A stretch of 64,000 bases of DNA from Dulcicalothrix desertica PCC 7102 (GCF_003991905.1 NZ_RSCL01000016.1:186001-250000), one strand, 5' to 3'; shown: positions 8,496 through 17,764, counted from the stretch's first letter. A program made the numbers and translations. Notes: generated from the sequence alone by a model not told the origin.

Positions 8496-9072
8496 GAGCG
8501 AGTTGTTTTCGGTATTTTCGCAATCCGTATAACCTTGAACTGAAACAATCGACGATGGAGAGCATATCGTTAATGAGTTCCTCTTGGGGGCTGAGTTTGC
8601 GGTTATCGAGAACCACGAGTTCGCAATCAAATTCTGTACACAGCCATTCAATAAGGTCGAAGCCGAATCTACAAAGCCTGTCTGGATGGGCAACAACAAG
8701 GCGTTGAATATCTCCTGACACAACTCGTTTGAGTATGGTAATAAACTTGTGCCTCCTAAAATTGAGTCCTGACCCAATTTCTGAAATAATTTCTGCCTCT
8801 GGGTATCTTGTGCCCAAGAAATCAATCTGTCTATCCAAGTCGTCTCGTTGTCCATTGGTTGAAACTCTCCCGTAGCAGACAGTTCGCTTTTGAACAGTGA
8901 GAGTTGCAAGCCCTGTAAACTGCTCGACTTCTGAGCGTTTAAATCTTCTTTGCCCTCCTGGTGTCCGGTAAGCTTTGATTTTCCCTTCTTTTTCCCATCG
9001 ACGGATTGATTGAGCGTGACATCCAATAAGGTTAGCTGCTTGTGATGAGTTGAGCCATTCCGAATTTTCCAT
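8413..9072 (-). CDS. tnpA: IS607-type serine recombinase TnpA
   Basis: TnpA catalyses excision and insertion of the element through a covalent serine-DNA link. Residues 7-50 form a MerR-like helix-turn-helix (SSQAANLIGCHAQSIRRWEK, then YRTPGGQRRFKRSEV). The resolvase domain follows, with the catalytic serine in VCYGRVSTNGQRDDLDRQ (about residue 71) and the conserved arginine region HPDRLCRFGFDLIEWL. The 219-residue length is slightly above the usual 190-210. The gene is followed by tnpB with overlapping ends, as in other IS607 members. Confidence 0.92.
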   Translation of the reverse strand: MENSEWLNSSQAANLIGCHAQSIRRWEKEGKIKAYRTPGGQRRFKRSEVEQFTGLATLTVQKRTVCYGRVSTNGQRDDLDRQIDFLGTRYPEAEIISEIGSGLNFRRHKFITILKRVVSGDIQRLVVAHPDRLCRFGFDLIEWLCTEFDCELVVLDNRKLSPQEELINDMLSIVDCFSSRLYGLRKYRKQLALELRTESFQEVAKHSSKLECQDSGISL

Positions 9073-9365
9073 TCATGTTTATCCATATAATTGTTGCTTA
9101 ATACACAATCATCTTATAAGCTTTGTGAGTTTTTATCAATATTGTTAATAAAATTGTTACTAGTGGGAAGCTCTGCCATGCTCTCTGTTAGATTTTAATA
9201 TTCAATATTAGAATGGTGAAGGTAACATTTTCTAGTAATGCTTCAAAAACATCGGCTTAATGGTTCCGAAAAAACTTTCACTCAATAAAAATCTGTGTAA
9301 CAATCGAAATCGAACGTAGGATTGACAACTGCGAGCAAAACGTCTCCGATGCAAGGGTTTATTCG
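9073..9365. other. Upstream region of the Ser/Thr kinase, containing the left end of the IS element
   Basis: The 293-base AT-rich spacer lies between the divergent tnpA and kinase genes. The left end of IS607 must lie in the first part, and the kinase promoter in the rest. I could not identify either precisely. Confidence 0.5.
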
Positions 9366-10778
9366 ATGTTGGAAACAAAGCTCCGAGGACGCTACCAAAT
9401 TATCCGGGACTTAGGTAAAGGAGGATTTAGCGAGACTTATCTGGCTCTTGATATGGATTTACCTGGGAATCCTCATTGTGTTGTCAAGCTGCTAAAGCCT
9501 ATATTTACAGATTCTGAGTCTTTAGAAATTGCCGCGCGTTTGTTTGAGCGTGAAGCTCAAGTACTATATAGAGTCGGTACTCACGACCAAATTCCACGAC
9601 TTTTAGCGCATTTTGAGGAAAATCAAGAATTTTACCTAGTTCAAGAGTATATTCCCGGAACTCTCCTTAGTAAAGAATTAGCCAAAGGGCAAAAATGGAG
9701 TGAGGAGCAAGCTATTAATTTTTTAAAAGATTTGTTACAGATATTGGAGTTTGTTCACACAGAGCAAGTTATTCACCGTGATGTTAAGCCAGCAAATCTA
9801 ATTCGACGCAGGTCTGATAATAAAATTACTTTAATTGATTTCGGCGCCGTTAAAGAAATCACTGCGGTAATGGAAACAAGTCAGGGTATTACAGTAATTG
9901 GTACCCCTGGTTATACACCAGTGGAACAGCGGGATGGTAATCCGAAGTTTAATAGCGATATTTATGCTGTGGGAATGACTTGTATTCAGGGATTAACGGG
10001 TATAAATCCTGATACACTACAAAAAAAACCCGAAGTTGTCTGGAATAAGCAGGACGTTAATCCTCAATTAGCAACAATTATAGATAAAATGGTTTGCCGT
10101 GACCATCGGCGCCGTTACCAGTCAGTTCCAGAAGTTTTACAAGCACTGTCAAAGCTTGAACAACCCACACTATTAGAGTCGCTATGGAACACTAAGAAAA
10201 AAGTCGCATCAGTATCTGTGATTACTATATTAATAATTTCAGTAGCTGTTTTACCAGTGACGCATAAAATAATACAGCAATTAATTACTGCTCCACTGTT
10301 ATTGTTTCCTGTTAATTTTTCTGTTTACGAAAATTTAAATTACGCAATCAAAATTAAATATCCTCAAAATTGGGTGAAAAACGAAGTTGAAGATAAAACC
10401 ACAGGTGAACTAGTTCGATTTTCCCCTTATGACAGAAATAATTCAGATACAGGCGCCGAGGTAATATTTGAAGTACAGCCTTTGAAGCGACCGCTTGTAT
10501 TATCAGAATATACAAATTTAAAAGTAAACGAAATAATCCAGTTTTTCCCTGAAGCAAAAATACACGAATCACGGTCTATCACGTTACCAAATATACCACT
10601 GCCAACTCATGAAGTAGTGTATTCTGGCAAAGATAATAAACTAGGTATTAAAAGAAAAGCTGTTTGGACTGTTAAAGATAATACTGCGTATATAGTCACT
10701 TATTCTGCCACCGAAAGCGAATACGATAAATACTTAAGTACTGCGACTACAATGATTAATTCCTTAGAATTATTGTAG
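9366..10778 (+). CDS. Membrane-anchored Ser/Thr protein kinase with PsbP-like extracytoplasmic domain
   Basis: A Hanks-type kinase of 470 residues. The kinase domain spans residues 9-265 with glycine loop LGKGGFSETY, lysine VVKLL, catalytic loop IHRDVKPANL, DFGAVKE and GTPGYTPVEQ. A transmembrane helix follows (about 281-303, VASVSVITILIISVAVLPVT). The C-terminal 150 residues (YENLNYAIKIKYPQNWVKNE and onward) look like the PsbP/DUF1795-type ligand or sensor domain often fused to cyanobacterial kinases. The gene is convergent with the multi-REC regulator, and their 3' ends overlap by 9 bases. Targets are unknown. Confidence 0.92.
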   Translation: MLETKLRGRYQIIRDLGKGGFSETYLALDMDLPGNPHCVVKLLKPIFTDSESLEIAARLFEREAQVLYRVGTHDQIPRLLAHFEENQEFYLVQEYIPGTLLSKELAKGQKWSEEQAINFLKDLLQILEFVHTEQVIHRDVKPANLIRRRSDNKITLIDFGAVKEITAVMETSQGITVIGTPGYTPVEQRDGNPKFNSDIYAVGMTCIQGLTGINPDTLQKKPEVVWNKQDVNPQLATIIDKMVCRDHRRRYQSVPEVLQALSKLEQPTLLESLWNTKKKVASVSVITILIISVAVLPVTHKIIQQLITAPLLLFPVNFSVYENLNYAIKIKYPQNWVKNEVEDKTTGELVRFSPYDRNNSDTGAEVIFEVQPLKRPLVLSEYTNLKVNEIIQFFPEAKIHESRSITLPNIPLPTHEVVYSGKDNKLGIKRKAVWTVKDNTAYIVTYSATESEYDKYLSTATTMINSLELL

Positions 10779-12665
10779 ACGCAGCCGTTCGAGCCGATTT
10801 AGTATGCGAGTAATTAATTCTGGTTCTACAATTGGCTTACTCAGGTAATCATCTGCACCTGCCATAAATAGCTGATTCACTGTTTGTGCATCTTTACGAT
10901 TAGATAAAAATAGTACTGGTAAATGATTCCAATATGGGTCATTTCGCACTACTTGACATAAATCTATACCATTAATGCTACTTAATGACATTTCTGTATC
11001 TAAAATTAGCAAGTCGGGATGAAAAGCATTTAATGTGTCCCAAAACCGTTGGGAATTATCGAGCAGAGTTAACTGGAATCCCCAAGTTGAGAGTAAAGTG
11101 TGTAAATTATCTAACACTTGCGAGTCATTGTCCACAACCATAATTTTGGCGCCAGTGACATCAGCACGCTGTAGTACTTGAATAACTGCTGCCATTACTA
11201 AGGCAGGAGCTACAGGTTTATGTAAAAAAATTTGTGCCCCTAAACGAGCGACTTTTAGCCGATAAGTAAAATCTTCAACTTCCGTAAATACTAGCACGGG
11301 TAAAGCCAAATTTTTACTCGTTAGTTCTGCTAATAGTTGTAAGCTACTTTCAACTGAGTTAGAAAAGTGTAAGTCAACTAGTACGACATCTGGTGTATTT
11401 TGTGCGATTACGTCTTTAGCATCAGTTAGTGGCGCCACAAAAGCTTCAATTCCACACAATGCAGCTTCCTCTATCAACTGCTGACAAAACAAGGCATCAT
11501 TATCCATGATTAACAACCGGGGTTGTTGTTTCATATTAGCGAAACGCTGCCTTTGGCAGCGTTTCGCTACCGTAATTGGGGGTTCTAATACATTTGCTCG
11601 TTCGAGTTCTTGCCGTAACGCGACGACAAGTTGCGAGAGACGTTCAAGTTGAGCAATACTTTGTTGTATTCCATCTCGAAAAATTTTTTCAATTTCACGA
11701 GATAGACACGAAGCTTCAGTAAAACCAAAGCTAGCCAAAGACCCAATTAACATGTGTGCTTGTGCCTGTGCTTGTTGCGCGACTTCTTCAGTTTGCGTAC
11801 CGACAAGCAGCGCCGTAATACTTTGTTCTAAACTTGTAATCTGTTCACTGTACCTGGGCTTAAATCGTTTCCAAATATCAGCCAGTGCCGAAGAAAATTG
11901 TGATTTATATTGTGGTTTATACTGATTTACTATAGTAGTATCAATTTCTGTAGGTAGATTTGTGTCTGCCGCAGTTGTAAGCTTCATTTGATCTAGCTTT
12001 GAGTTTAGCCGATACCCAAATCTGTGAACTGTCTCAATTAAATCATCCGCCTCTGCAAGCTTAAGTTTCCGCCGTAAAGCCTTGATATGCGCTCTGACAG
12101 TATTTACTAAAGGCATTTCTTCAGATGACCACAAATAATCAAGCAGCATTTCTTGAGTAAATATCCGGTTACTGTTACGCAAAAATAGTTCTAGTAGAGC
12201 GTATTCCTTTGCAGTTAGATGCAAAAGTTCCCCATTGCAGATAACTTTAGAGCTGCTGGTATCAAGTCTAACATTTCCTGCCTGGATTATTGAGGAGCGA
12301 GATGGAGTTTTGCGACGCATCAAAGCGCGTATCCGAGCTAACAACTCATTCGTGTCAAAAGGCTTAATGACATAATCATCCGCTCCTGCATCTAACCCAA
12401 TAACTTTGCTTGTACTGCTGTCTAAAGCCGTCAATAGCAAAACCGAGGTATCATTTTTTTGAGCGCGTAGCTGTCTGCAAAACATTAGACCATCTAGCTT
12501 TGGCAAGATAATATCTAACAACACCAAGTCATATAAAAACATTTGGGCAAGCGATAGTCCAGTCTCACCATCAAAAGCCAAATCGACTGTGTAATGCTGA
12601 TGTGTAAGAATATTTTTCAACACAAGAGCGGCGCCTTCATCGTCCTCTACTAACAAAATTTTCAT
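10770..12665 (-). CDS. OmpR-type response regulator fused to Hpt and two further receiver domains
   Basis: A 631-residue regulator. REC1 is residues 1-115 (VEDDE acidic pocket, phospho-Asp about 51 in LLDIILPKLDG), then an OmpR/PhoB winged-helix DNA-binding domain (about 125-225, LTAKEYALLELFLRN, VRAHIKALRRKLK). An Hpt-like helical segment follows (260-355). REC2 (about 380-495) and REC3 (505-625, LLILDTEMSLSSINGIDLCQ) complete it. This matches a cyanobacterial class of multi-receiver regulators. The linker before REC2 (residues about 366-377, VAKRCQRQRFAN) is encoded by a perfect 15-base inverted repeat at 11537-11569, apparently inserted in frame. Divergently upstream, beyond 412 bases, is a CheR methyltransferase gene. 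Confidence 0.9.
   Translation of the reverse strand: MKILLVEDDEGAALVLKNILTHQHYTVDLAFDGETGLSLAQMFLYDLVLLDIILPKLDGLMFCRQLRAQKNDTSVLLLTALDSSTSKVIGLDAGADDYVIKPFDTNELLARIRALMRRKTPSRSSIIQAGNVRLDTSSSKVICNGELLHLTAKEYALLELFLRNSNRIFTQEMLLDYLWSSEEMPLVNTVRAHIKALRRKLKLAEADDLIETVHRFGYRLNSKLDQMKLTTAADTNLPTEIDTTIVNQYKPQYKSQFSSALADIWKRFKPRYSEQITSLEQSITALLVGTQTEEVAQQAQAQAHMLIGSLASFGFTEASCLSREIEKIFRDGIQQSIAQLERLSQLVVALRQELERANVLEPPITVAKRCQRQRFANMKQQPRLLIMDNDALFCQQLIEEAALCGIEAFVAPLTDAKDVIAQNTPDVVLVDLHFSNSVESSLQLLAELTSKNLALPVLVFTEVEDFTYRLKVARLGAQIFLHKPVAPALVMAAVIQVLQRADVTGAKIMVVDNDSQVLDNLHTLLSTWGFQLTLLDNSQRFWDTLNAFHPDLLILDTEMSLSSINGIDLCQVVRNDPYWNHLPVLFLSNRKDAQTVNQLFMAGADDYLSKPIVEPELITRILNRLERLRLQ
11537..11569. 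repeat. Perfect inverted repeat inside a coding region
   Basis: Arms TAGCGAAACGCTGCC (11537-11551) and GGCAGCGTTTCGCTA (11555-11569) are exact complements around TTT. It sits in frame in the linker of the triple-REC regulator and looks like a REP/palindromic element rather than selected coding sequence. Confidence 0.85.
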
Positions 12666-13077
12666 ACAGGTAAAGAATTGGCTTTATTATTGCATCTACC
12701 GTAAGGAGTATCTATTATTTGGAATGAGTTATAAAAAGGCTAATTTTTGTTACTCACTACAGTTAGCACAATCTTTTTATATTATTTACTGATTAGTTCA
12801 CAAAATATTCACTTAAATCTTTTAAATTTAGAGAAACCGCGAATATCATCAATACCCGCCCCGGTTTATTTTAATAATACTTTTTCCAACTCAACTTGTA
12901 CTTTTTTTTACCAATATATTATTAATCACTAGGTAATAAAGGTATTATTTATTACCAAAGGTCAGAAAAAAAATAACAAAGAGAACTATAGGAATCCGGT
13001 TTAATTTTTGAGCGCGCACACGTAAGTGGGGCTATGCCCTACCTACGTATATTAAGGTAATTACACATAATTGTAAT
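12666..13077. other. Divergent upstream region of regulator and CheR genes, with repeats
   Basis: The AT-rich 412-base region contains TTCACAAAATATTCACTTAAAT near 12797, which recurs near 17551 upstream of the 117-residue coiled-coil gene. Both copies are followed by similar tracts ending in CAACTTGT, suggesting a duplicated promoter region. At 12989-13050 lies an ATAGGAATCCGGTTT element shared with 17006-17060, 17412-17512 and 23780-23806. A 61-codon frame at 12747-12932 has no coding character. Confidence 0.6.
12989..13050. repeat. ATAGGAATCCGGTTTAATTTTTGA dispersed repeat
   Basis: It shares the ATAGGAATCC...TTTGATTTTTGA core with 17006-17034 and, inverted, with 17488-17511 and 23780-23806. 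The following GTAAGTGGGGCTATGCCCTACCTACGTA resembles sequence within 17422-17480. Confidence 0.65.
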
Positions 13078-14505
13078 ATGAGTCAATTAAAGTCTAAACA
13101 AGAATTTGAAGCTTTGTTAAATTATCTTAACGAAGACCTTGGTTGCGATTTGACTGTTTATAAGCGCCCTAGTTTGGTGCGTCGGTTTGAGCATCGTATG
13201 CAGGAGTTAGAAATTGGTGATTACACAGATTACTTAGAGTATTTAAAGAATCATCCCCAAGAGTGTGTTCCTTTATTAAATACAATCTTAATTAACTTTT
13301 CTAGCTTTTTTCGCGACCGCGATAGCTGGGATTATCTGGCAAACGCAATTATTCCTGAAATTATTACAAGTAAGCAACCAGGAGAGCAAATTAGAGTATG
13401 GAGCGCTGGCTGTGCATCTGGGCAAGAAACTTACACAATTGCTATATTACTAGCAGAAATGCTGGGTATTGATCAATATTTAGAGCGAGTTCAAATATTT
13501 GCTACGGATGTAGATAAAGATGCGCTACTCCAAGCGCACCGAGGTTCTTATAATGAACTAGAAATAGTAGGTATCGATGATAAAATATTGTCTAAATACT
13601 TTGATAAAAAGTTTGAGAACAATGAACAACGCTATATTATTAACTCCAAACTGCGTCGCAAAATTATCTTTGGGCGCCATGACTTGGCTTTAGATGCGCC
13701 GATGTCCAAAATTGACTTGCTTGTATGTCGTAATGTACTTATATACTTAAATTCTGAAATTCAAGCAGGAGTTATAGTTCGCTTCCATTTTGCTTTAAAT
13801 GATAATGGTGTTCTTTTTTTGGGTAGTGCGGAAAGCTTGCTCAACAGCCAAAATATTTTCAATCTCATTAGTATAAAGCATCGTATTTTTGCTAAAGCCT
13901 ATAATTTAACGTTGCAGCAACATCTGTTAATTCGACCGACTACTCGACAAAAAAAGAAAGCAATGATGAATACTTTAACAGACGAAACCCAAATTTGGAA
14001 AACAGCCTTTCTAGCTAGTGCATTCCCTCAAATAGCTGTTGATTGTAAGAGTCGTCTGCTTTTGGCTAACGAACAAGCGCAAACGCTATTTGGTTTGAAC
14101 AACAGCGACCTCTTAAAACGAGTACAAGAGTTAAAAATTGGGCGCCTTTTACTTTTAATCAATTTTTGGAGTTTTAACGAGCTAAAATGCAACCCTCGTT
14201 CTACTAGTTTTAAGCCTGTAGAGTGGGTAACTGACGGTAACAAAATTTATTTCGACATTTATATTACGCCTATATTAACACAAAGTGGTGCTATATTAGG
14301 AGCGAACCTTACTTTTATAAATGTTACAAGCTATACAGAGCTTCAACATGAAATAAAATGCTCAAACTCAGAAATCACTAAGCTTACTCAGAAACTACAA
14401 TTAGTAAAAGTAGTATTAAATACAACAATTAATCAACTAGAATCTACCCAACAAGAGTTAGACAGTGCGTATCAAGAAATTGATTTTAGAAATGAGCTTC
14501 TGTAA
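13078..14505 (+). CDS. CheR-type protein methyltransferase with PAS-like and coiled-coil C-terminus
   Basis: A 475-residue SAM-dependent glutamate methyltransferase of the chemoreceptor-modifying type. The N-terminal CheR helical domain is residues 5-75 (YLNEDLGCDLTVYKRPSLVRR). The SAM-binding domain (about 80-280) has RVWSAGCASGQETYTIA, IFATDVDKDALLQA and DLLVCRNVLIYL, all intact. Residues 305-415 look like a PAS domain, and the last 55 residues form a coiled coil ending in SAYQEIDFRNELL. It is not in a full che operon. It may work in place of the CheR domain missing from the hybrid at 20065-23670, which is inference. Confidence 0.9.
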   Translation: MSQLKSKQEFEALLNYLNEDLGCDLTVYKRPSLVRRFEHRMQELEIGDYTDYLEYLKNHPQECVPLLNTILINFSSFFRDRDSWDYLANAIIPEIITSKQPGEQIRVWSAGCASGQETYTIAILLAEMLGIDQYLERVQIFATDVDKDALLQAHRGSYNELEIVGIDDKILSKYFDKKFENNEQRYIINSKLRRKIIFGRHDLALDAPMSKIDLLVCRNVLIYLNSEIQAGVIVRFHFALNDNGVLFLGSAESLLNSQNIFNLISIKHRIFAKAYNLTLQQHLLIRPTTRQKKKAMMNTLTDETQIWKTAFLASAFPQIAVDCKSRLLLANEQAQTLFGLNNSDLLKRVQELKIGRLLLLINFWSFNELKCNPRSTSFKPVEWVTDGNKIYFDIYITPILTQSGAILGANLTFINVTSYTELQHEIKCSNSEITKLTQKLQLVKVVLNTTINQLESTQQELDSAYQEIDFRNELL

Positions 14506-14832
14506 TTAACAATAAGTATTATTAAGTTTATATGTATCTATCATAACATCGTATTTTGAGTATTAATGTCTAAGTCAACTTTAAAATTTATTTTTTTGTA
14601 TTAATAAACACAATATATATTAATATTATAATCAATCTGTAGATAGAATAGATTACTTAAGCGCTAGTAGTAATTTGAAGGTGTAAAAGAAAAATATAAG
14701 GAGTGGCGCCAAAAATTTATACTAAAACTTCTAGTACAGGCAATGAGAATACCAATACCTGCACTTTAAACTCGTAAAGAGATAAAACGGGCTGAAGATA
14801 ATAAAAGCTGACAACTAAAAGAGGAAGTGGAT
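14506..14832. other. Intergenic region with coding-like stretch upstream of the small gene
   Basis: Mostly AT-rich. The segment 14770-14808 is in the same frame as the following small gene and would encode a charged helix (RKEIKRAEDNKS) but is closed by TGA at 14809-14811, and a TAA lies at 14767-14769. It may be the decayed 5' part of that gene. Confidence 0.5.
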
Positions 14833-15015
14833 ATGTTGAAATCAGAGATAGAAAGTGAGATATCTTCTCTCATAAATTTTATTTTGATAAATATTGATAA
14901 TGTTGATGATGTATCTGAAAAATTAGTACTGTTCGATAATCTAATCAATAATGTTACTAGTAAATTATTAGATGTTATTTCTATTTCTAAGCATTCAGCA
15001 ACGGATTTAAGATAA
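14833..15015 (+). CDS. Small helical protein related to the 17765-18103 protein
   Basis: About 60 residues with no family I can name. The frame is open from a GTG at 14827, but GAGGAA at 14821-14826 is well spaced only for the ATG at 14833, which I choose. Residues LINFILINIDNVDDVSEKLVLFDNL, then TSKLLDVISISKHSA, align with the C-terminal 50 residues of the 117-residue protein at 17765 (NLILLILLNSDN, LSKSLVELDK, NDLLDVCHNSKYSA), so the two are paralogues. Both lie just upstream of, or between, signalling genes and are rich in Ile, Leu and Asp. The copy here lacks the N-terminal coiled coil or has it split off by TGA at 14809. Confidence 0.6.
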   Translation: MLKSEIESEISSLINFILINIDNVDDVSEKLVLFDNLINNVTSKLLDVISISKHSATDLR

Positions 15016-15138
15016 ATATTGAAGTATTAACTATGTTAGCTAACACAAACATCACCTCCTTAATTAAGGATAAGCACAATGCTTTAATTTGGGGATTCGC
15101 AAATAAAACGTCTCAAACTATAAGGATTTGTAATTGCA

Positions 15139-17001
15139 ATGCCAATTAAAGAACAACGAACTCCCACTCCTTCGCGCGTAATCGGTAACATTCTTCTGGC
15201 TATATCAGCTTTGTTTCTAATTACAAATTTTATATTGCCTTTTGTCTTAGGTCCTCAAATTCCCGGTGTTCCTTATAGCCTGTTCATCCATCAAGTTGAG
15301 GCAGGGGAAGTTGAGCGGGTGCAAGTTGGTCAAAATCAGATTAAATTTCAATTGAAAACGGTCGATAACGAGCCTGGGACTGTGTTTTCGACTACACCCA
15401 TATTTGATTTGGGATTACCCAAGTTGTTAGAAGAGAAGGGTGTTGAATTTGCCGCTGCTCCTCCACCTAAGAATGCATGGTTTACCAGTCTTTTGGGCTG
15501 GGTAATTCCACCTTTAATTTTTGTGGCAATCTGGCAGTTTTTTCTCAGACGGGGCGGTGGTGGTGGACCCCAAGGTGTTCTCTCGATTGGTAAGAGCAAA
15601 GCCAAAGTTTATGTGGAGGGAGAATCTGCTAAGACGACCTTTGCCGATGTGGCTGGGGTACAGGAAGCGAAAGCCGAGTTGGTTGAGATTGTAGATTTTC
15701 TCAAAACTCCAGGACGCTACACCGAGATTGGCGCCCGGATTCCCAAGGGAGTACTGCTAGTAGGGCCACCGGGAACTGGTAAAACGTTGTTGGCTAAAGC
15801 GGTGGCAGGAGAAGCTGGTGTGCCGTTCTTTAGTATCTCTGGCTCTGAGTTTGTGGAACTTTTTGTTGGCGTAGGTTCTTCACGAGTTCGTGATCTGTTT
15901 GAGCAGGCAAAGAAACAAGCTCCCTGCATTGTGTTTATTGATGAATTGGACGCAATCGGCAAATCTCGCAGCAGTGGTGGGTTTTACGGCGGCAATGATG
16001 AGCGCGAACAAACACTCAACCAGTTGTTAGCAGAAATGGATGGATTTAGTGCAGAAGGTGCAACAGTGATTGTATTGGCAGCCACAAATCGCCCTGAAGT
16101 ACTAGACCCCGCTCTCTTGCGTCCTGGTCGATTTGACCGTCAAGTTTTGGTAGATCGCCCAGATTTGTCGGGACGAGAAGCAATTCTTAAAATCCATGCT
16201 CAGAAAGTAAAACTGGGTGAGGACGTTAATCTTAAAGCAATTGCAACTCGCACCCCCGGTTTTGCTGGGGCAGACCTAGCAAACCTGGTGAATGAAGCGG
16301 CTTTATTAGCAGCCCGCAATCAACGCTCCAACGTTGCTCAAGAAGACTTTGCAGAAGCGATTGAGCGGGTGGTGGCAGGTCTTGAAAAGAAAAGCCGTGT
16401 CCTCAACGACAAGGAAAAGAAAATTGTTGCTTACCACGAAGTCGGTCATGCCCTGGTCGGTTCTTTAATGGGTGGAAGTGGTCGAGTTGAGAAAATTTCT
16501 ATCGTTCCTAGGGGTATGGCAGCACTGGGTTATACGCTGCAACTGCCAACAGAAGATAGGTTCCTTATGGACGAAGCAGAACTCCGAGGTCAAATTGCCA
16601 CCTTGCTTGGTGGACGTTCAGCCGAAGAAATTGTGTTTAACAGTATTACTACTGGTGCAACTAATGATTTGCAGCGGGCGACAGATTTGGCGGAGCGGAT
16701 GGTGACTACTTACGGGATGAGCAAAGTCTTAGGTCCGTTGGCTTACCAGCAGGGACAGCAGGCTATGTTTCTGGATAATGGGGCGCCTAATCCCCGCCGA
16801 ATCGGAAGTGAAGAAACCGCACAGGCAATTGATCGTGAGGTGAAGGAAATTGTGGAAACGGCTCATCAGCAAGCTTTAGATACACTCAAGCTCAACCGAG
16901 ATTTACTAGAGGAGATTGCTACTCAACTTTTAGAAACAGAAGTTATTGAGGGTGAGAAATTGCACAGTTTGCTAAAGCAGGTTCAAACTGTAAACAATTG
17001 A
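15139..17001 (+). CDS. ftsH: ATP-dependent zinc metalloprotease FtsH
   Basis: FtsH is a membrane-anchored AAA protease; in cyanobacteria it degrades damaged photosystem proteins and regulators. The 620 residues contain two transmembrane helices (about 14-36 and 112-134) around a lumenal/periplasmic domain, the AAA module with Walker [15 protein letters not shown] and Walker [13 protein letters not shown], the second region of homology [20 protein letters not shown], and the zinc site HEVGH near residue 436. Length and architecture are normal. Which of the several cyanobacterial FtsH paralogues it is cannot be settled here. It stands between the two small coiled-coil genes. Confidence 0.95.
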   Translation: MPIKEQRTPTPSRVIGNILLAISALFLITNFILPFVLGPQIPGVPYSLFIHQVEAGEVERVQVGQNQIKFQLKTVDNEPGTVFSTTPIFDLGLPKLLEEKGVEFAAAPPPKNAWFTSLLGWVIPPLIFVAIWQFFLRRGGGGGPQGVLSIGKSKAKVYVEGESAKTTFADVAGVQEAKAELVEIVDFLKTPGRYTEIGARIPKGVLLVGPPGTGKTLLAKAVAGEAGVPFFSISGSEFVELFVGVGSSRVRDLFEQAKKQAPCIVFIDELDAIGKSRSSGGFYGGNDEREQTLNQLLAEMDGFSAEGATVIVLAATNRPEVLDPALLRPGRFDRQVLVDRPDLSGREAILKIHAQKVKLGEDVNLKAIATRTPGFAGADLANLVNEAALLAARNQRSNVAQEDFAEAIERVVAGLEKKSRVLNDKEKKIVAYHEVGHALVGSLMGGSGRVEKISIVPRGMAALGYTLQLPTEDRFLMDEAELRGQIATLLGGRSAEEIVFNSITTGATNDLQRATDLAERMVTTYGMSKVLGPLAYQQGQQAMFLDNGAPNPRRIGSEETAQAIDREVKEIVETAHQQALDTLKLNRDLLEEIATQLLETEVIEGEKLHSLLKQVQTVNN

Positions 17002-17154
17002 ACTGTAGGATTCCTGTTTGATTTTTGAACACTACGTAAGGTGGCAAAGCCACCCTACTATAAATAAAGAAAAATTTTAATTTTTATATAGCATTCCTAC
17101 GTCATAAAATTGTACTTAAAAAATTATAAAAAATCACATAATTATCAAATTATT

Positions 17155-17286
17155 CTGACTCTAAAATCTCTATCTCCTGTCCCAGAGGGGGCAAAATCTG
17201 CTGCACTGCCAATCACTTCTTTAAATTGGACATACGTTTTATTTTTCGGCGCCTTTCATGATTAGCATGTCCAGGCGCCGTTTTTT
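17155..17286 (+). ncRNA. Candidate small RNA ending in a rho-independent terminator
   Basis: The tract 17165-17246 is distinctly less AT-rich than its surroundings (for example CTCCTGTCCCAGAGGGGGCA) and ends in the hairpin/T-run terminator at 17247-17286, more than 240 bases beyond the ftsH stop. A free-standing terminator this far from a gene suggests a small RNA, but a long ftsH 3' UTR would explain it equally well. No known family recognised. Confidence 0.25.
17247..17286 (+). terminator. Rho-independent terminator
   Basis: CGGCGCC at 17247-17253 pairs with GGCGCCG at 17274-17280, followed at once by TTTTTT (17281-17286). The inner stem can extend with CATG...CATG. The direction of the T-run fits + strand transcription. 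Confidence 0.75.
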
Positions 17287-17411
17287 ATTTTGATCAGGAT
17301 TAATTATATTGATAATACACTATTACATATTACATCTATCTTAATGAATATTTTTGAATTAAGATTAGTGATAATAAGCTTAATTCTCATTACTTAATAT
17401 TGTGAACATGA

Positions 17412-17512
17412 TATAGGAATCAGTAAGTAGGGCTATGCCTTACAAGACTTTGATATGGTGGGCGGTGCCCACCTTACGTAGTATTTTAAAAATCAAACAA
17501 GAATCCTATATT
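17412..17512. repeat. Composite element bounded by ATAGGAATC and its inverse
   Basis: It starts ATATAGGAATCAGTAAGTAGGG and ends AAATCAAACAAGAATCCTATA, with internal GGTGGGCGGTGCCCACC hairpin and GCTATGCCTTAC. Pieces of the same set are found at 12989-13050, 17006-17060 and 23780-23806, suggesting a non-autonomous mobile or REP-like element of roughly 100 bases. Confidence 0.6.
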
Positions 17513-17764
17513 TTGGGGTTATTTTTGCACTATTTAGTAATTTATTCACAAAATATTCACTTAAATATTTTAACTTAATAATTAAACCAAATAACACTTT
17601 TTGTAAAGTTCAACTTGTGTCTGATTTTACAAAAATATTTCAAGCTATTACTTAAGTAAAAAGTGTAATAGTTTACCTGTGTTTATTTGATTTGGAAAAG
17701 CCTAAGTTTTTTAAGTGTCTGGTTTACTTAGTTACAGTTCGGTAGTTAGATGAGGTTTAACAAA

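Larger units (their letters stand above)
7160..9140 (-). mobile_element. IS607-family insertion sequence (approximate limits)
   Basis: The element carries overlapping tnpA (serine recombinase) and tnpB genes, both apparently intact, in the minus orientation. IS607 elements have no terminal inverted repeats and make no target duplication, so the ends cannot be fixed from a single copy. I infer a left end somewhere upstream of 9072 and a right end downstream of 7263. The region 7165-7262 should contain the omega-RNA scaffold and guide that TnpB uses. Limits are estimates. Confidence 0.75.
17002..17764. other. 750-bp intergenic region with repeats, a terminator-like hairpin and duplicated promoter-like DNA
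   Basis: It contains an AGGATTCCTGTTTGATTTTTGA element with a GGTGGC-AAA-GCCACC hairpin (17006-17060), a strong hairpin plus T-run (17247-17286), and a composite element bounded by ATAGGAAT and ATCCTAT (17412-17512). From about 17535 to 17640 it holds a tract similar to 12790-12910. No open frame of note was found. Confidence 0.65.

Noticed and set aside
8496-9086. The long open frame would extend tnpB upstream to 607 codons
   Set aside because: This part overlaps tnpA in another frame and has no TnpB character; the TTG at 8495 gives the normal length.
12747-12932. 61-codon frame upstream of the CheR gene
   Set aside because: AT-rich, no ribosome site and no recognisable motif; the same tract is partly duplicated upstream of another gene, so it is more likely promoter DNA.
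14809-14811. TGA before the small gene taken as a simple Trp-to-stop change relative to the paralogue
   Set aside because: Two alignments with the paralogue are possible and place the TGA opposite different residues, so the ancestral codon cannot be stated.
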